Below are positions 7,145 through 15,354 of a stretch of 17,556 nt of DNA, piece after piece (within the stretch, counting starts at the first letter, position 1; every line of letters begins with the position of its first letter). Position numbers and translations under genes: made by a program. Source of the DNA: Victivallis vadensis (GTDB lineage Bacteria > Verrucomicrobiota > Lentisphaeria > Victivallales > GWF2-50-93); NCBI GenBank assembly GCA_020718525.1, contig DYRX01000011.1:1-17556 (forward strand), written 5' to 3'. Below the pieces are notes generated by a model that had not been told where the DNA came from, made no database searches, and saw only the letters and a program-made list of their open reading frames with translations.

Positions 7145-9027
7145 TGTGCGGGATAGCCGGAATAATAAAATTTGACGGATCGCCTCCGTTGGAATCGGAG
7201 CTGAAGGCGATGATATCCAGGATGGAGCATCGCGGACCCGATGGATCCGGAATAAAAATTTTCGGCGGAACAGGGCTTGCGCACAGGCGTCTCTCAATCA
7301 TTGACATCGAAGGCGGGGTACAGCCAATGTCAAATGAGGACGGTCTGATATGGACAAGCTTCAACGGGGAGATTTACAACTTTGCCGAGCTCGCCGCTGA
7401 ACTCCGCGGAAAGGGACATCGCTTCGCCACGCGTTCGGACACGGAAACCCTCGTCCACCTATATGAAGAACATGGAAGCGCCATGCTCTCCCGCCTTAAC
7501 GGAATGTTCGCATTCGCAATATTGGATCTCAAAAAAAGAAAACTCCTTCTCGCCAGGGACAGGCTCGGCCAGAAGCCGCTCGTGTATTTCAAAACTTCAC
7601 AAGCCTTCGCGTTTGCAAGCGAACTCCAGGCATTGACAGCCCTGCCGAACTCTCCGAAGGAAATCTCGCGACAGTCCCTTCACGACTATTTTTCGCTTCA
7701 GTATGTTCCAGCCCCGGCAAGCATCTACAAAAATATCTTCAAGCTCATGCCCGGACACTTCATCGAGCTCGACATAGACTCCGGCAATTTCAGGGAAAAC
7801 AGATACTGGGAATGCCGCTTCGATGAAAAAATAGAAATCTCCTACGCTGATGCGAAAGAAAAACTTCGCGAGCTTGTCTTCGACTCGGTAAAACTCAGGA
7901 TGATATCCGATGTCCCCATCGGCGCATTCCTCTCAGGGGGCCTCGATTCAAGCATCGTCTCAGGCGTGATGTCAAAAATATCAAAAGACACCGTGAACAC
8001 TTACACGATCGGATTCGCCGAAGACAAATACGACGAGAGCGCCTTTGCCAGAAAAGTCGCGGGACATTTTGGCACCAGGCACCACGAGCGCAAGGTAAGG
8101 CCCGACGATTTCCAGGCGCTGGAACGTCTGGTCCGCAATTCAGGAGAGCCATTTTCCGACTCCTCGATACTGCCGACATTTCTCCTCAGCCGTTTCACTA
8201 GGGAGAAGGCGACAGTTGCGCTGAGCGGCGACGGCGCAGACGAGCTTTTTGCAGGCTACTACAGGTATTTTCTGATGAAAATCCTTGCCGGCTCAAGCAT
8301 CCTCTCCTCTCAAGTTGCAAAGAGCGCCGCCAGATCGCTTGGACATTTTTTCAGCGGAGCGGAGGGTGAAAGAAGCGTCCTGGCAAAAGTGAAAAGAATC
8401 TTAGATGCAATTTCCGTCGAAGCAGACTCCAGATATTTCAAAATCATATGCAGGTTCGACGAAGCGAAAAAAATGAGCCTATACGGTCCTCTGATGCGTG
8501 AAATCCCGCTCTCCGACAGCGCCTCATGCATCAGAAAGCTGATCGCTTCTGCAGGCGCCGCCCATCCTGCTGAAAAAATTTCCGAAGCAGATATTGCGAG
8601 CTATCTGCCGAACGACATCCTGCACAAGATTGATGCCGCATCAATGTCTTCTTCGCTCGAACTGCGAAGCCCGTTTTTGGACTACCGAATTGCGGAATTC
8701 GCAAGTTCCCTGCCATTCTGCTACAAGCTTGACGGTATGAAGCGGAAAAAAATCCTTGCTGACGCGTTTTCAGACATTCTGCCTGCCGAGACAATAAGGA
8801 GAAGCAAGCTCGGATTTGGCGTTCCTGTCTGCGACTGGCTGAGAGGCTCCTGGGCGGAGATTGCCCGGGAGAGACTCGCAGAAGGACGTGCCGTGAAAGA
8901 AGGCTTCCTCGAAAAAAGAAAAGTCATGGAAATTCTAAAGGAGCATCAATGTTCGAAAAGCGACCACAGCTACGTCCTATGGTCGCTCCTAGTCTTCGAA
9001 ATCTGGCTCGGAACGCGGACTGCGTGA
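7144..9027 (+). CDS. asnB: asparagine synthase, glutamine-hydrolysing
   Basis: This 627-residue cytoplasmic enzyme makes asparagine from aspartate, ATP and glutamine, or amidates a related carboxylate. The N-terminal class II glutaminase domain starts MCGIAG with the catalytic Cys2, and continues with HRGPDG (29-34), HRRLSIID (47-54), FNGEIYN (73-79) and SDTET (98-102). The synthase domain has the pyrophosphate-binding loop SGGLDSS (264-270), TIGF (288-291) and SGDGADELFAGYYRY (361-375), then LGFGVPVCDWL near the C terminus. Both active sites look intact. The ATG overlaps the stop of the DA1-like gene by one base, with only a weak ribosome binding site, so translation depends on coupling. Many homologues near surface-polysaccharide loci modify sugars or peptides instead of free aspartate; no such locus is visible here. 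Confidence 0.93.
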   Translation: MCGIAGIIKFDGSPPLESELKAMISRMEHRGPDGSGIKIFGGTGLAHRRLSIIDIEGGVQPMSNEDGLIWTSFNGEIYNFAELAAELRGKGHRFATRSDTETLVHLYEEHGSAMLSRLNGMFAFAILDLKKRKLLLARDRLGQKPLVYFKTSQAFAFASELQALTALPNSPKEISRQSLHDYFSLQYVPAPASIYKNIFKLMPGHFIELDIDSGNFRENRYWECRFDEKIEISYADAKEKLRELVFDSVKLRMISDVPIGAFLSGGLDSSIVSGVMSKISKDTVNTYTIGFAEDKYDESAFARKVAGHFGTRHHERKVRPDDFQALERLVRNSGEPFSDSSILPTFLLSRFTREKATVALSGDGADELFAGYYRYFLMKILAGSSILSSQVAKSAARSLGHFFSGAEGERSVLAKVKRILDAISVEADSRYFKIICRFDEAKKMSLYGPLMREIPLSDSASCIRKLIASAGAAHPAEKISEADIASYLPNDILHKIDAASMSSSLELRSPFLDYRIAEFASSLPFCYKLDGMKRKKILADAFSDILPAETIRRSKLGFGVPVCDWLRGSWAEIARERLAEGRAVKEGFLEKRKVMEILKEHQCSKSDHSYVLWSLLVFEIWLGTRTA

Positions 9028-9062
9028 CGGACGCATTCCCCTCTGCGCCAAAGGAAGGAGAC

Positions 9063-9082
9063 TGCTTGCAAAATGGCAAGCA
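9063..9082 (+). terminator. hairpin after asnB (weak terminator candidate)
   Basis: TGCTTGC (9063-9069) pairs with GCAAGCA (9076-9082) around a six-base loop, 36 bases past the asnB stop. No U tract follows, so it may be a stabilising 3' hairpin, not a Rho-independent terminator. Confidence 0.3.
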
Positions 9083-9212
9083 TAGCCTTGAATGTGCAAG
9101 GAATCTATCTGTTGGAAACTGAAAAGCCTTGCACGGAGCAGAGAGAAAATAGATTGATATGGAGGGAATGGAATTTAATCGTTGTCGCTGTCAGTGAGGC
9201 GATGGCGTAACG

Positions 9213-9285
9213 GTTGTCGTAATCGTAATCGGGGTCGGGAGAATCCAGAATTCAGAATTTCGATCACGACTACGATTACGACAAC
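9213..9285. repeat. inverted repeat of the gttgtcgtaatcg / cgattacgacaac type
   Basis: GTTGTCGTAATCGTAATCG (9213-9231) matches the reverse complement of 9267-9285 at 18 of 19 bases. The 35-base centre contains filler of the CCAGAATTCAGAATTT kind. A further gttgtcg copy starts at 9181. Such tcgtaatcg/cgattacg arms with aattcagaatt filler are familiar from intergenic repeats of PVC and related bacteria, often next to four-helix-bundle genes, but no such gene is present here. It may be a small non-autonomous element or a scar of one. Confidence 0.6.
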
Positions 9286-9332
9286 GAAAGGATCGGGGAA
9301 TTAGACCCAATTGAGATTAAAAGTCTAAGAAC

Positions 9333-12300
9333 TTACCGAATCTCTTTGAGCCGATTGGAAGTCGCTGTTTCTTCAGATGAAAATTTCCCTTTTGCGCTCC
9401 AGGACTGATAGCCTGCCGAAGAAATTGCCGCCTTGGCGCGGTATGGGATAGATCCGTTCCATACGATTTCGCCAAAAATCATCGAGCAGTCGTCAAGACT
9501 GCCTTCTATCAGTTTCGAATCCTGACCTGAAAGATCGAGAATATTGCCACCTGAATCAAGGGGGAGGCGGCTCTTCACTGAGATCGAAGCCATTTTCGCG
9601 GTCCATCTGACGGTCAGCAAATCGTCCGAATGTGATACCAGCTTTGCGCCGCCGGATTTCGCCGCGAATTTAGCTTTTTCATCCTCGCCGAGAGCGCCGG
9701 AGAATTCCCATTCGCCAAAAGCCAATTCTAAGCCCGACTCCTTGTCAAATCTTGCCGAAGGAGAGTAGTTTGTGCCTGAAAAGTCGAGTTTGATGCTTAT
9801 CGTGTAGGCATCCTTCACGCCTTTTTTCGTTTCCTTGTGTGTTGATGTTAAAGAAACTTTCGCGACAAAGCCGAGATCTGCGTAAGACGAGCTCAAGGTG
9901 ATGTCGGCATCTGGCATTGTGACAATTGCCGTCGAGGATTTGGCGGAGTCTATGGCGGCAATGCTGGCTTCATCTCCTGTCCAGGCATCAAATATTTTGC
10001 CCTGTTCCGGAGATTCCGCCCTGATTTGTATGACGGAGCCAGGCTGATACGAACCGGATCCCGTTCCCCCGTTTACGGTCAGTTGCCGGGTGCTTGCGCC
10101 TGTCTGGCGGTAGGTGGCTTCAACGCTGATGTCGGACGCGGGCATAGCGAGTTCAGTGTCTGGAGAAGACGGATCGGTGACCGCCGCGCCTTTCCAGGAG
10201 TCGAAGACCATCCCATCTGGGGCTTCATCGGCCGAAATGGGCGCCTGACCATATGCATATTCGCCTCCTCCACTGCCATTGAGAACTGTCAGGGTATATG
10301 AATTTTGTATTTGGACGAAGAGAGCTTCTATGTCAGCGTCTCTGTCGGGCATTGTAAAAGTCGTTTCATCCAGATGTGGCTTTGCAACAAGAACAGCATC
10401 TCCGCCCCCCCAATGGTCGAAGACATAGCCTGGATTTGCAGAGTCTGCAACAATATCCACGACCGTGCCAGCAATGTAAGCACCAGAACCAGAGCCATTT
10501 GTAACTTTTAAAACATGGCTTCCTTCAGGGATGTCCTTGTAGTTTGCCGTCACCGTCGAGTTTTCCGGCGGCATCACGAAAAATGTCGAGCTTGCGAGCG
10601 GATCGCCGAATATGCCCTCCGAGTCGGTCGTCCATTTGTCGAAACATTTTCCCTCGGGAGCGAGGTGGGCGGCGATGGGAATTTCCGTGTCGGCGGGATG
10701 TCTGCCCGATCCTGTCCCTCCGACGACTGTCAGCAAGGGCGCACGGTAGGCGGCTTCGAGTTTGATGTCTGCGTCAGGCATGGCAAATGTCGTCTCCGGC
10801 AGAGTCGGGTCTGCGAGCAGGTTCGTATCGCCGGTCCAGCGGTCGAAAGCGGAGCCTGCCGGAGGCTGGTCGGCAACGATTTCGACGGTTTCGCCGGGAG
10901 CGTATGCGCCGCCGCCTTCTCCGTTTGTGACGGACACCGTCCTGGATTTTGCGAATTCCGCAGTCAATGCCGCATCGCCGGTCGGGAAAAATGAGACGGA
11001 ATCCTCTTCGCCGGAAACAATGCCAGACCATTTGACGAAGACGGAACCTGCATCGGCAGTGGCGGTGAAAGAAATTTGTTGGCCGAGGGGGAATTGTGCG
11101 GAACTGCTTGTCGCCGTGTCAATTCCGGCGGGGGACGAGACGATGCGCCCGCTTCCGCTGCCGCTTGCGGACACGGAAATGAGCGCCTGCGTTCCGGCAT
11201 TGCGCGTCCAGATAAGAGTATTGTCGGTCGTATCGGTCTCGGAGGGCGTAATTGCTTCGACTACGCCCTTGAAGACGTATGCGCCATCCGCCGATGGCGT
11301 GAATTTGGCGGAAACTGCTCTGGTGTCGAACGGTTTGATTTCAAATGTCTCCGAGATGAGGACAGTCTCGGCAGAATCTGGCGTGGTGAGGCTGATGGTG
11401 ATTTTGGCTTTGATTTCCGCACCGACATTTCTGAATTTCAATGTCGCATGATGCTCGATTCCTTTTTTCAGAGCTGTCCAGTCTCCGGCATAAGGTCCCT
11501 CTCCCGGAACCAGGACGCTGAAATCCTCTTTTTCGAGTCGAATATTGATTGGAGAGGAATCGGACGCTTCTACTGTCACTTGGACGGACGCCGAACTTGT
11601 GCCGCCGGAAGCGGCTGTCGCGCTGTAGGTCAGCGTGTGGGTTCCGGGCTTCAAAGAGATATTTTCGAGCGATGCGCCGTGTCCGAGATTGCCATCAATG
11701 GAGGAAGTCCAGTCTCCTATGATCGTTTTCTCGGCGTCGAGATCGTATGCGGCACCTTCGAGCTTCCACAATGTCCCCGGAAAAGCACTGTCTCCGTTTT
11801 TTGGATTTGTGATAGTGATGAGAGCTTGACGCGCTGGTGCCGTGAGATTATTAATGTCCAAGACGGCGGCGCTGAGACCGTCCGAGCAAAGGACTTTGAT
11901 GGCGGTGTTCTCTGACTTCGGTATGCTTTGAGGCAGAAGCTTGAAGGTCGGGGACTCGGAGAAGATAGGCTCCATCCAAGTTGTTCCGCCGTCCGCACTC
12001 AGCATGAGGACATATTGCAGAGGCTGGCCTGTCGCCCAGGACTCCGCTTTGACCTCGATCTTTGAAAGGTTCGCAAGCGAGCCGCCGGATATCGGGGAGA
12101 CTGGAGACAGCGAGACCTTGTCCATCGAGCGGATGTCTGCGACGGTGCCTGCGGAGCCTGTTACAACGACGCGCACTGCGGAGTCCGGAACATCGCACGA
12201 GAGAGCCCAGAAGTAGTTCGGATCCTTGGGCGGCTCTGCCCAATTGTTCAGAATCGAATACTGATGGCGGGAAAGCTCTGCGCCTTTTGAATCGTAGAAA

Positions 12301-14525
12301 ATTATATCGCCGGGAGTCGGATTGACCAAGGCGTTGTAGATGGGAACGGTCTCGATCGAACTCATGTTGATGGCGCGGACTTTGCCGGGCAATAGGCGGT
12401 GAAGAAGGTGTCCGCCCGGAAGTGGCTGACTGTCTTTGTCAATCTCGGAAACGCCGTAGAGAAAAATCCTCTTCATGCCTGCAGGCGGTGGAGCCGACTT
12501 TTGCTTTTGCGAATCAGTCTTCGCTTTGAGCGAGTAGAAATATTCAGTGATTGCCTCGTGGGTGCTTGGGGCAATCCAAGTTCCTTCGGGAGACTTATTC
12601 CCCATAACGTCAGCGATATTTCGGAAGGAAGTCCAGGCATATCCCTTTTCATCTCCCTCAATGTGCAGGAATGGGGTATTGCCAAAAGGACCAGATTCCG
12701 CAGAGTTATTGTTGAATATTGTCACTTTCTTCAAAGGCATTCCGCCGGTATTCATATATTCAGGCATATTATATTGCTCTTGGTTTACATAAAGTCCTGG
12801 ACCCGCATGTCCGAGCTCATGTGTAAAAGCCGGAGCATCGTTTTCTGATGCATAAATCATCTTGTTTAAAGGTGTAAGCGTGCATACAAAACCGTTCGTC
12901 CCCATAAAGCGGGGCAAAGAGTTTCCCGGAAAAACCGAGACGTAGAAATCAGCTTCATCGCATAATCCCGTGTAGCTTATGACATTTCTTACAGCTCTCC
13001 GTGCCACACCCAGCAACATGTCGGGTGCGAATGTTCCAGAATATCCGGTAAAAACAGAAATGTTCATATCAGGCGGCAGGATGATGTATTGCACATCTTT
13101 ATCGCTTACGCCTATAAGAGAAGATAGCCAAGCTCTTTGCTTCAAAATATAATCAGATATTGATGGAACTCCGTATCCAATGACGTAGATGGGGCAGATG
13201 GCAAGTTTGAGCGGGCGTTGAGGCGGATCTCTGAAGTTAATTTTCTGTTCCCATGCCAGATATTTTCCCTTATGGTCTTCTGGCTTCCCGCCGGAGACGT
13301 CCCTGTCGTCGAAATAGATTTTCAGCGTCGCTTCAGATTTATAGCAGGGAGGCAGAATAAAATCATAAGTCGCTTCACCGCTTGCTATGCTGCCACAAGG
13401 ATAATCGGATATGTCTCGCCGGAGAATCGTTGTCCCATTGTGTTCTGATACCGTCGTCCCGTCAAATTCCGCAGAGACCTTGAATCCTTCGACAATTGGA
13501 TGGCTAGTGCAGAGCTCCATGCTCAAAAGAGTTTTTTTCCCTTGGGCGAGAAAGGGCTGTCCGCCGGCATGCGAGATGACATTCTGCCCTAAGATGAGAC
13601 CATGTTGCCAGAATATGGGAAAAGTCTCCTTGTCCTCCCAGGCCGGACCGGCCGTGTCGAAGCCGCCGGACAGATCGAAGAATTGGTTGCCCGCAACAAA
13701 TGCGCCCCTGTTTGACAGGAAATTGCCTCCTCCTTTGGACGGGCCTGTGACATCGCCGTAATAATTTATCCCTATTTTTATTGGCTCGGAAGGAACAACA
13801 TTAGAATAAATTGCAGTGGGTCCGAGAAAGCTGTTCCCGCTGATATCCAGGGTGGCTGTCGAGGTTCCGGACCCTCCTCCGTCCATGAAGGAGAGCGGAG
13901 CTATGAAACGGCAAGCGTTCACTTTTGCGGAGCTTTTCACTCCTAAAACAAGTTCGCCGGTGATATGGCATTTATTGAAGACCGGATCTTCGCAAAGGAC
14001 AGTCATACCTCCAAGAAGACAGGAGTCGAAAGATGTGTCATTGGGGAAGAGATTTCCCGCGTCCAAATATTTTATGAGCTTCATCTTGCAGTTTCTGAAT
14101 AGAAGTTTTCCGGAATCCTTCCAGACATCGAAATTCGCTTCTGGGGTGGATGTGTAGATTTCTCCATCGAATTTGACATTGTCTATGGATACCGAAGTGT
14201 TTGCAGATGGCGCATCGAAGTAAAGCTTGTCCATTGTTCCACCCGTCACGGAAATCTTTGTCGCACCAGGCTTTACATAGAGCGAAAGTCCGGTATTGTC
14301 GTTCAATGTCGCGGAGGATTCTACAAGTATCTTGTTGTCCTTGCAGTTGGATATGGCGCTATCGTCAGAGCCTGGCGCAAGTAGGAACCCGGCTCCAGAC
14401 ACCGAGCCTCCAATCTTAGCCGGCGTGTGGAAGACGAGATAGCCCCTGACTGTCTGCGACGGCGATGTCACATTTGAAAAAAAATGCTCCCCCTCTTGCC
14501 TCGATTGTTCCGTAAAGCTCGACAT
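9333..14525 (-). CDS. giant secreted beta-helix / HELGH metallopeptidase / InlB-repeat protein, main part (frameshifted)
   Basis: This 1730-codon frame is the continuation of the gene starting at 15072; its own first 14 codons are out of frame with real coding and the natural sequence begins at the T run (14484-14477). In order, in this frame's numbering: beta-helix repeats with NSFLG-type rungs (about 20-290); a beta-rich part (about 340-440); a peptidase domain starting LKLAICPIYVIGYG (about 440) with zinc motif HELGH (569-573) and THEAITEYFY downstream as a possible third ligand; Ig-like folds (about 800-990); a CARDB-like domain (about 995-1105, ending TTDNTLIWT); six divergent InlB B-type repeats (about 1110-1549); and a C-terminal domain (1550-1730). 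HELGHAGPGLY does not fit the strict metzincin pattern, so the peptidase clan is open. Rejoined, the product would be about 1912 residues. The substrate is unknown; the build suggests cell-surface or extracellular protein or glycoprotein cleavage. Confidence 0.8.
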   Translation of the reverse strand: MSSFTEQSRQEGEHFFSNVTSPSQTVRGYLVFHTPAKIGGSVSGAGFLLAPGSDDSAISNCKDNKILVESSATLNDNTGLSLYVKPGATKISVTGGTMDKLYFDAPSANTSVSIDNVKFDGEIYTSTPEANFDVWKDSGKLLFRNCKMKLIKYLDAGNLFPNDTSFDSCLLGGMTVLCEDPVFNKCHITGELVLGVKSSAKVNACRFIAPLSFMDGGGSGTSTATLDISGNSFLGPTAIYSNVVPSEPIKIGINYYGDVTGPSKGGGNFLSNRGAFVAGNQFFDLSGGFDTAGPAWEDKETFPIFWQHGLILGQNVISHAGGQPFLAQGKKTLLSMELCTSHPIVEGFKVSAEFDGTTVSEHNGTTILRRDISDYPCGSIASGEATYDFILPPCYKSEATLKIYFDDRDVSGGKPEDHKGKYLAWEQKINFRDPPQRPLKLAICPIYVIGYGVPSISDYILKQRAWLSSLIGVSDKDVQYIILPPDMNISVFTGYSGTFAPDMLLGVARRAVRNVISYTGLCDEADFYVSVFPGNSLPRFMGTNGFVCTLTPLNKMIYASENDAPAFTHELGHAGPGLYVNQEQYNMPEYMNTGGMPLKKVTIFNNNSAESGPFGNTPFLHIEGDEKGYAWTSFRNIADVMGNKSPEGTWIAPSTHEAITEYFYSLKAKTDSQKQKSAPPPAGMKRIFLYGVSEIDKDSQPLPGGHLLHRLLPGKVRAINMSSIETVPIYNALVNPTPGDIIFYDSKGAELSRHQYSILNNWAEPPKDPNYFWALSCDVPDSAVRVVVTGSAGTVADIRSMDKVSLSPVSPISGGSLANLSKIEVKAESWATGQPLQYVLMLSADGGTTWMEPIFSESPTFKLLPQSIPKSENTAIKVLCSDGLSAAVLDINNLTAPARQALITITNPKNGDSAFPGTLWKLEGAAYDLDAEKTIIGDWTSSIDGNLGHGASLENISLKPGTHTLTYSATAASGGTSSASVQVTVEASDSSPINIRLEKEDFSVLVPGEGPYAGDWTALKKGIEHHATLKFRNVGAEIKAKITISLTTPDSAETVLISETFEIKPFDTRAVSAKFTPSADGAYVFKGVVEAITPSETDTTDNTLIWTRNAGTQALISVSASGSGSGRIVSSPAGIDTATSSSAQFPLGQQISFTATADAGSVFVKWSGIVSGEEDSVSFFPTGDAALTAEFAKSRTVSVTNGEGGGAYAPGETVEIVADQPPAGSAFDRWTGDTNLLADPTLPETTFAMPDADIKLEAAYRAPLLTVVGGTGSGRHPADTEIPIAAHLAPEGKCFDKWTTDSEGIFGDPLASSTFFVMPPENSTVTANYKDIPEGSHVLKVTNGSGSGAYIAGTVVDIVADSANPGYVFDHWGGGDAVLVAKPHLDETTFTMPDRDADIEALFVQIQNSYTLTVLNGSGGGEYAYGQAPISADEAPDGMVFDSWKGAAVTDPSSPDTELAMPASDISVEATYRQTGASTRQLTVNGGTGSGSYQPGSVIQIRAESPEQGKIFDAWTGDEASIAAIDSAKSSTAIVTMPDADITLSSSYADLGFVAKVSLTSTHKETKKGVKDAYTISIKLDFSGTNYSPSARFDKESGLELAFGEWEFSGALGEDEKAKFAAKSGGAKLVSHSDDLLTVRWTAKMASISVKSRLPLDSGGNILDLSGQDSKLIEGSLDDCSMIFGEIVWNGSIPYRAKAAISSAGYQSWSAKGKFSSEETATSNRLKEIR
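9870..11196 (-). repeat. six divergent InlB B-type repeats coded in tandem
   Basis: Each unit of roughly 65-80 residues starts with a TV.NGSGSG-like strand, has a central F(D)xW core (FVKWSG, FDRWTG, FDKWTT, FDHWGG, FDSWKG, FDAWTG) and ends with an MPDxDI..A.Y strand. The first unit is the most divergent and lacks the MPDxD element. These are beta-grasp-like modules common in large secreted proteins of environmental bacteria. At DNA level the units are clearly diverged, so they are old duplications and not a fresh expansion. Confidence 0.75.
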
Positions 14526-15072
14526 TTGTCAATGAAATCGAGCCGTATGCGTCAATGATACTGCCGGCATTGATGGAGCCGCCAGAAATCGAGAGCTTGA
14601 CGCCTGGTGGAACAATGACGCTGATGTCGAGGTTGTCGGCGTTAATGCTGTCGTCGAAAAGCAGCATCCCGTAAACCTCTGACTCGCCGGCTCTGATTCC
14701 GCCGCAGGCTCCCTCATTGGTCTCCACCGCGCCCCAGTCATCTGTCGAGTCGTGCCACACCTGGTAATAATATTTCCATGAATAAATATGGTCGCCTGAT
14801 TCGACTTGGTCGCTTATAATTGCATCTATGCTTTCGGTATCGGTCCGAATCACAATCCCGTCGCGAAGCAGTTCGCCCTTGATTGTCTTGTAATGTTTGT
14901 CCTGGAAAACTTTTGTGTAAGTATAATTGCCAAAAACAACGTTCAGACGCGAATAGGAAGGCGTGAAGGTCTGGGCATCCAGCCGGCCTGCAAGCGCAAT
15001 GGAGAGAACTAGAAAGAAAAAGAGATTTAGAAGCAAACGCGGAATATGGAGATGCTGGACTTTTTCAGGCAT
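14416..15072 (-). CDS. N-terminal part of the giant secreted protein (signal peptide and first beta-helix rungs; frameshifted)
   Basis: This 218-codon frame carries the true start. The ATG at 15072 has GGGAG five bases upstream. A basic N region and hydrophobic core (about 10-31) end in GRLDAQT, a good signal-peptidase site (cleavage after about residue 34). A beta-rich domain follows, then beta-helix rungs (VIVPPGVKLSISGGSINAG, SIIDAYGSISLTNVELYGT). At residues 197-199 the frame reads through a run of eight T (14484-14477) and then only 19 more codons before a stop. One base fewer in the run would join residue 198 to the long frame (AFF-SNVTSPSQTVRG) and continue the beta-helix without a gap. 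As read, the product is a secreted stub of about 185 residues. It is best treated as one gene with the 9333-14525 frame. Confidence 0.75.
   Translation of the reverse strand: MPEKVQHLHIPRLLLNLFFFLVLSIALAGRLDAQTFTPSYSRLNVVFGNYTYTKVFQDKHYKTIKGELLRDGIVIRTDTESIDAIISDQVESGDHIYSWKYYYQVWHDSTDDWGAVETNEGACGGIRAGESEVYGMLLFDDSINADNLDISVIVPPGVKLSISGGSINAGSIIDAYGSISLTNVELYGTIEARGGAFFFKCDIAVADSQGLSRLPHAG
14477..14484 (-). other. run of eight T at the frame break in the giant gene
   Basis: On the minus strand GCA is followed by eight T and then CAAATG. Both frames are coding-like on their own side only: upstream in the frame from 15072, downstream in the frame ending at 9333. Seven (or ten) T would restore one reading frame. 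The break may be an assembly/sequencing error in a homopolymer, a real inactivating or phase-variable indel, or polymerase slippage during transcription. Confidence 0.8.
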
Positions 15073-15354
15073 TGCGACTCCCTATTAAGATAAAAGCCAA
15101 AATGTCAGGAAACAGTACTTCCTGCCGCGATGTGACAAAACCCGACGATATCCCCAAAAATAAAACAGATTTTTCATAATGCAAGCTCAAAAGGAATTTG
15201 CTCAGAAAATTTGTTTTTGGTTTTTGCTATGATATACTTTCTTTGGTTTGCCATTCTTTAGATATTTTTCGTATTTAGTGCTTGGAGATCAGGATTTGGG
15301 TCGTGGCAGTGCTTCGTCTTCGCTTCAATAGCCAGAAATTTTTGGGGGATCAGC
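15073..15354. other. divergent intergenic region between the giant gene and the sensor gene
   Basis: About 280 bases hold the control signals of two divergent genes. The plus-strand promoter candidate is listed separately. On the minus strand, TTGTCA (rc of 15133-15138) is a good -35-like box, but I find no well-spaced -10 partner. The rest is AT-rich with no clear hairpin, and I see no gene in it. Confidence 0.45.
15211..15238 (+). promoter_or_regulatory. candidate promoter of the multi-sensor gene
   Basis: TTGTTT (15211-15216) and TATACT (15233-15238) are 16 bases apart. A nearly consensus TATGAT with an upstream TGC (extended -10) overlaps it at 15228-15233. Either would leave a leader of about 110 bases before the ATG at 15355. 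Confidence 0.45.

Larger units (their letters stand above)
9028..9332. other. structured non-coding stretch between asnB and the giant gene
   Basis: About 300 bases without a gene separate two convergent genes. CATTCCCcTC (9034-9043) can pair with GAGGGAATG (9162-9170). Inside lies a 7-bp hairpin (9063-9082). TGCAAGG/CCTTGCA (9095-9101, 9127-9133) and AATCTAT/ATAGATT (9102-9108, 9149-9155) cross each other, as in a pseudoknot. Next comes the inverted repeat at 9213-9285. TTAGAC/GTCTAA (9301-9306, 9323-9328) lies just past the giant gene's stop. No run of T follows any stem in the direction of the neighbouring gene. Confidence 0.5.

Noticed and set aside
9181..9290. Repeated gttgtcg / cgattacg words as a CRISPR array
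   Set aside because: There are no regularly spaced direct repeats with unique spacers; it is one inverted repeat with filler.
9301..9328. TTAGAC/GTCTAA inverted repeat as terminator of the giant gene
   Set aside because: A 6-bp stem with a 16-base loop and no T run after it is too weak to call.
10762..11451. Plus-strand open frame of 229 codons inside the giant gene
   Set aside because: It is antisense to the InlB-repeat and CARDB part, which has clear repeat structure in the minus frame.
12807..12821. HELGH site as a true metzincin
   Set aside because: The following residues AGPGLY do not give the HExxHxxGxxH spacing, so only a general zinc metallopeptidase call is made.
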